The notes beneath the pieces are model-generated. The model worked only from the letters and a program-made list of their open reading frames with translations, had not been told where the DNA came from and did no database searches. A program made the position numbers and the translations under genes. DNA of 64,000 nucleotides. It comes from Monocercomonoides exilis (lineage: Eukaryota > Preaxostyla > Oxymonadida > Polymastigidae). Position 1 is the stretch's first letter. Each line of letters begins with the position of its first letter. Of the stretch, positions 62,569 to 64,000 are shown one piece after another. Location: positions 560,501 through 624,500 of the forward strand of contig LSRY02000014.1 of assembly GCA_001643675.2 (NCBI GenBank), read 5' to 3'.

Positions 62569-63274
62569 ATAAACGTTGTTGTGATCTCCTTTAAATGAAT
62601 CAATATTTTTTTCCAGTCAGATCAAAAAATTACATATTCGGGGCATATTCCTTTTGTTAATGAAAACCAATGACTTATTCAAATAATTTTCTCCATTATA
62701 TCATTATAAGTCTTATTCACTCATTCATAATAAAAAAGAAAATCAAAAAAAATTTATGGGAAAAACGAAAGAAATAATAAAATGGAACAATGTTTTAAAA
62801 GCAAAGAAATATTAATTCTTTGATATCCTATTTTGATAAAGCAAACAAAATATGAAGGTTATTCTTTTTGAAAAGTTACATATGTTCCATAACTGGGAAA
62901 AAAAATTTATCCATGTTGGATCATTTTTTTGCAAAAAATCCATCAGACTTGATCGCTTTGCAAATAAGAATAATAAAACAAATATTATTCATGTGTATGT
63001 GCATTGTGGAAAAATTTGATAATTTTATTTCCAAAAATTATCAAAAAATTCAATTTTTTTTCTATTCATATATTAATCTTTTTGACTATTCAAAAAAGAA
63101 TGTCCCATTTTTTATGTGAAAAATTTCACACATTTATTCTATTCAAAATACTCAATTGTTTTTTTCTTCTTCAGACATTTTACAAATTGCATTATCACTT
63201 TTTGTCAATTTTTCACTTTATTGTTTCTATTTGTTCTTTTTTGCAAAAATATTAAAGAAATTCAGGTTTTCATT
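62569..63274. other. Gene-free AT-rich DNA
   Basis: Short plus-strand frames at 62868-63255 are Phe/Ile/Lys-rich by composition and lack motifs. They are treated as chance. Confidence 0.45.
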
Positions 63275-63485
63275 TGGGTGATTTTTTTTGATATCATAAA
63301 AAAAGATCAAAAATAAAAAAATGAATTCTATTGTGGTATTTATTGATCAAAAAGTTAAATTGATTTTTTGCAAGTATTAAGCTTTTGTTTCTGTTATATA
63401 TATTTGTTTTATTGTTATATTCAAAAAAACACACCTTTTTAATGTTTTTCGTGAAAAAGAATTTTTTGATCAAGTTTAATAAAAA
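63275..63485 (+). repeat. Dispersed repeat, copy 2
   Basis: About 210 bp closely matches 37288-37500 in the same orientation, then diverges. It may be the left end of another element that leaves the window. Confidence 0.7.
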
Positions 63486-64000
63486 TGATACAAAAATTAA
63501 TATTGATTAATCAACAAAACTCATCAAAAAGACAAAAAAAAATATCCTTAACTTGCTTAACAAATATAATAAAAGGGAATAAATATATAAAGAACTTTTT
63601 AAAATGCAACAAATTTGTGAATTTTTTTTATCCGTGGAAAAAGAAATGTGTTTTCCATTAATCCAGCTGAAACCTCATCAAAATGTTCCCTTATCAGTTG
63701 AACAGCTCAACAGAGTCAGCAAACGGAGTTTATATTATTCAGGAAACTGCAGTTTATAAGAACACTTCACTCAACATCGAAACTTCTCTTTAAATTCTAT
63801 ATGCAAATGCAGTTAAAATTTTCTTCTCAAAAGACAACATCGTTTCCTTCCATTTCCATTCTTCATTTCAAAATTCTCCTTTTGTTCGTTGAGCACTTTA
63901 CCAAAATTCATGCTCTTGCAGCTCATGTGTCGAAATTAACATTAAATTTTCCTAAACCATCATTGTTTTTTTGTAAATGCTATTTCTTCCTCCCTTTCAT
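63486..64000. other. AT-rich end of window
   Basis: No gene was recognised. Composition becomes less AT-rich after about 63,650. Confidence 0.4.

Overview
The window is AT-rich, intron-bearing eukaryotic DNA read with the standard genetic code. The conserved genes end exactly where their families end, using TAA. Introns are short and AT-rich, with donors such as GTTTGT, GTATGA, GTTTAA and GTTCGA. The beta-helix surface proteins carry recurring CG-x(3-6)-PC-x-(T/S) motifs. From memory, that combination (intron-rich genes, giant Cys/Gly/Asn-rich beta-helix membrane proteins, NADP-type GDH) recalls Preaxostyla/oxymonads such as Monocercomonoides or Blattamonas. This is an inference and was not checked against a database.

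Layout. (1) 1-8,023: a giant minus-strand type I membrane protein built of about five parallel beta-helix modules. Its cytoplasmic tail runs off the left edge, and one in-frame TAG lies in the middle. (2) 9.5-25.3 kb: a compact housekeeping block of seven alternately oriented genes: a LENG1-like CIR_N splicing protein, SEC31, MCM2, UBE2W, dyskerin/CBF5, NADP-GDH and a type I PRMT. Exon structures were worked out base by base and all reading frames close. Divergent pairs share 59-177 bp of upstream DNA. (3) 25.7-37.1 kb: nested DNA transposons. Element A has 440-bp terminal inverted repeats (TIRs) and a non-coding interior. Its right TIR is split by element B, which has 181-bp TIRs and a perfect 8-bp target duplication. 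A second copy, B2, lies at 34.7-37.1 kb with its own perfect 8-bp target duplication. Both B elements carry decayed beta-helix genes related to the gene at the left edge. A decayed hAT transposase lies between them. (4) 37.3-59.5 kb: a tract of low-complexity Ser/Lys/Glu-rich, mostly broken coding sequence, bracketed by a short inverted repeat (possibly one very large element). Embedded in it is element C (43.6-49.8 kb), which has near-identical 588-bp TIRs, each a long palindrome. C contains one intact three-exon gene. (5) 58.8-64 kb: gene-free AT-rich DNA with foldback elements, poly(A) and microsatellites.

The most notable object is the protein of element C. A ubiquitin-specific protease domain, with its Cys and His boxes intact, sits between an N-terminal helical segment and a C-terminal DDE/RNase H-like transposase domain. 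It appears to be a deubiquitinase-fused transposase inside a structurally intact transposon. The second is the B family: transposons carrying a surface-protein-like gene as cargo.
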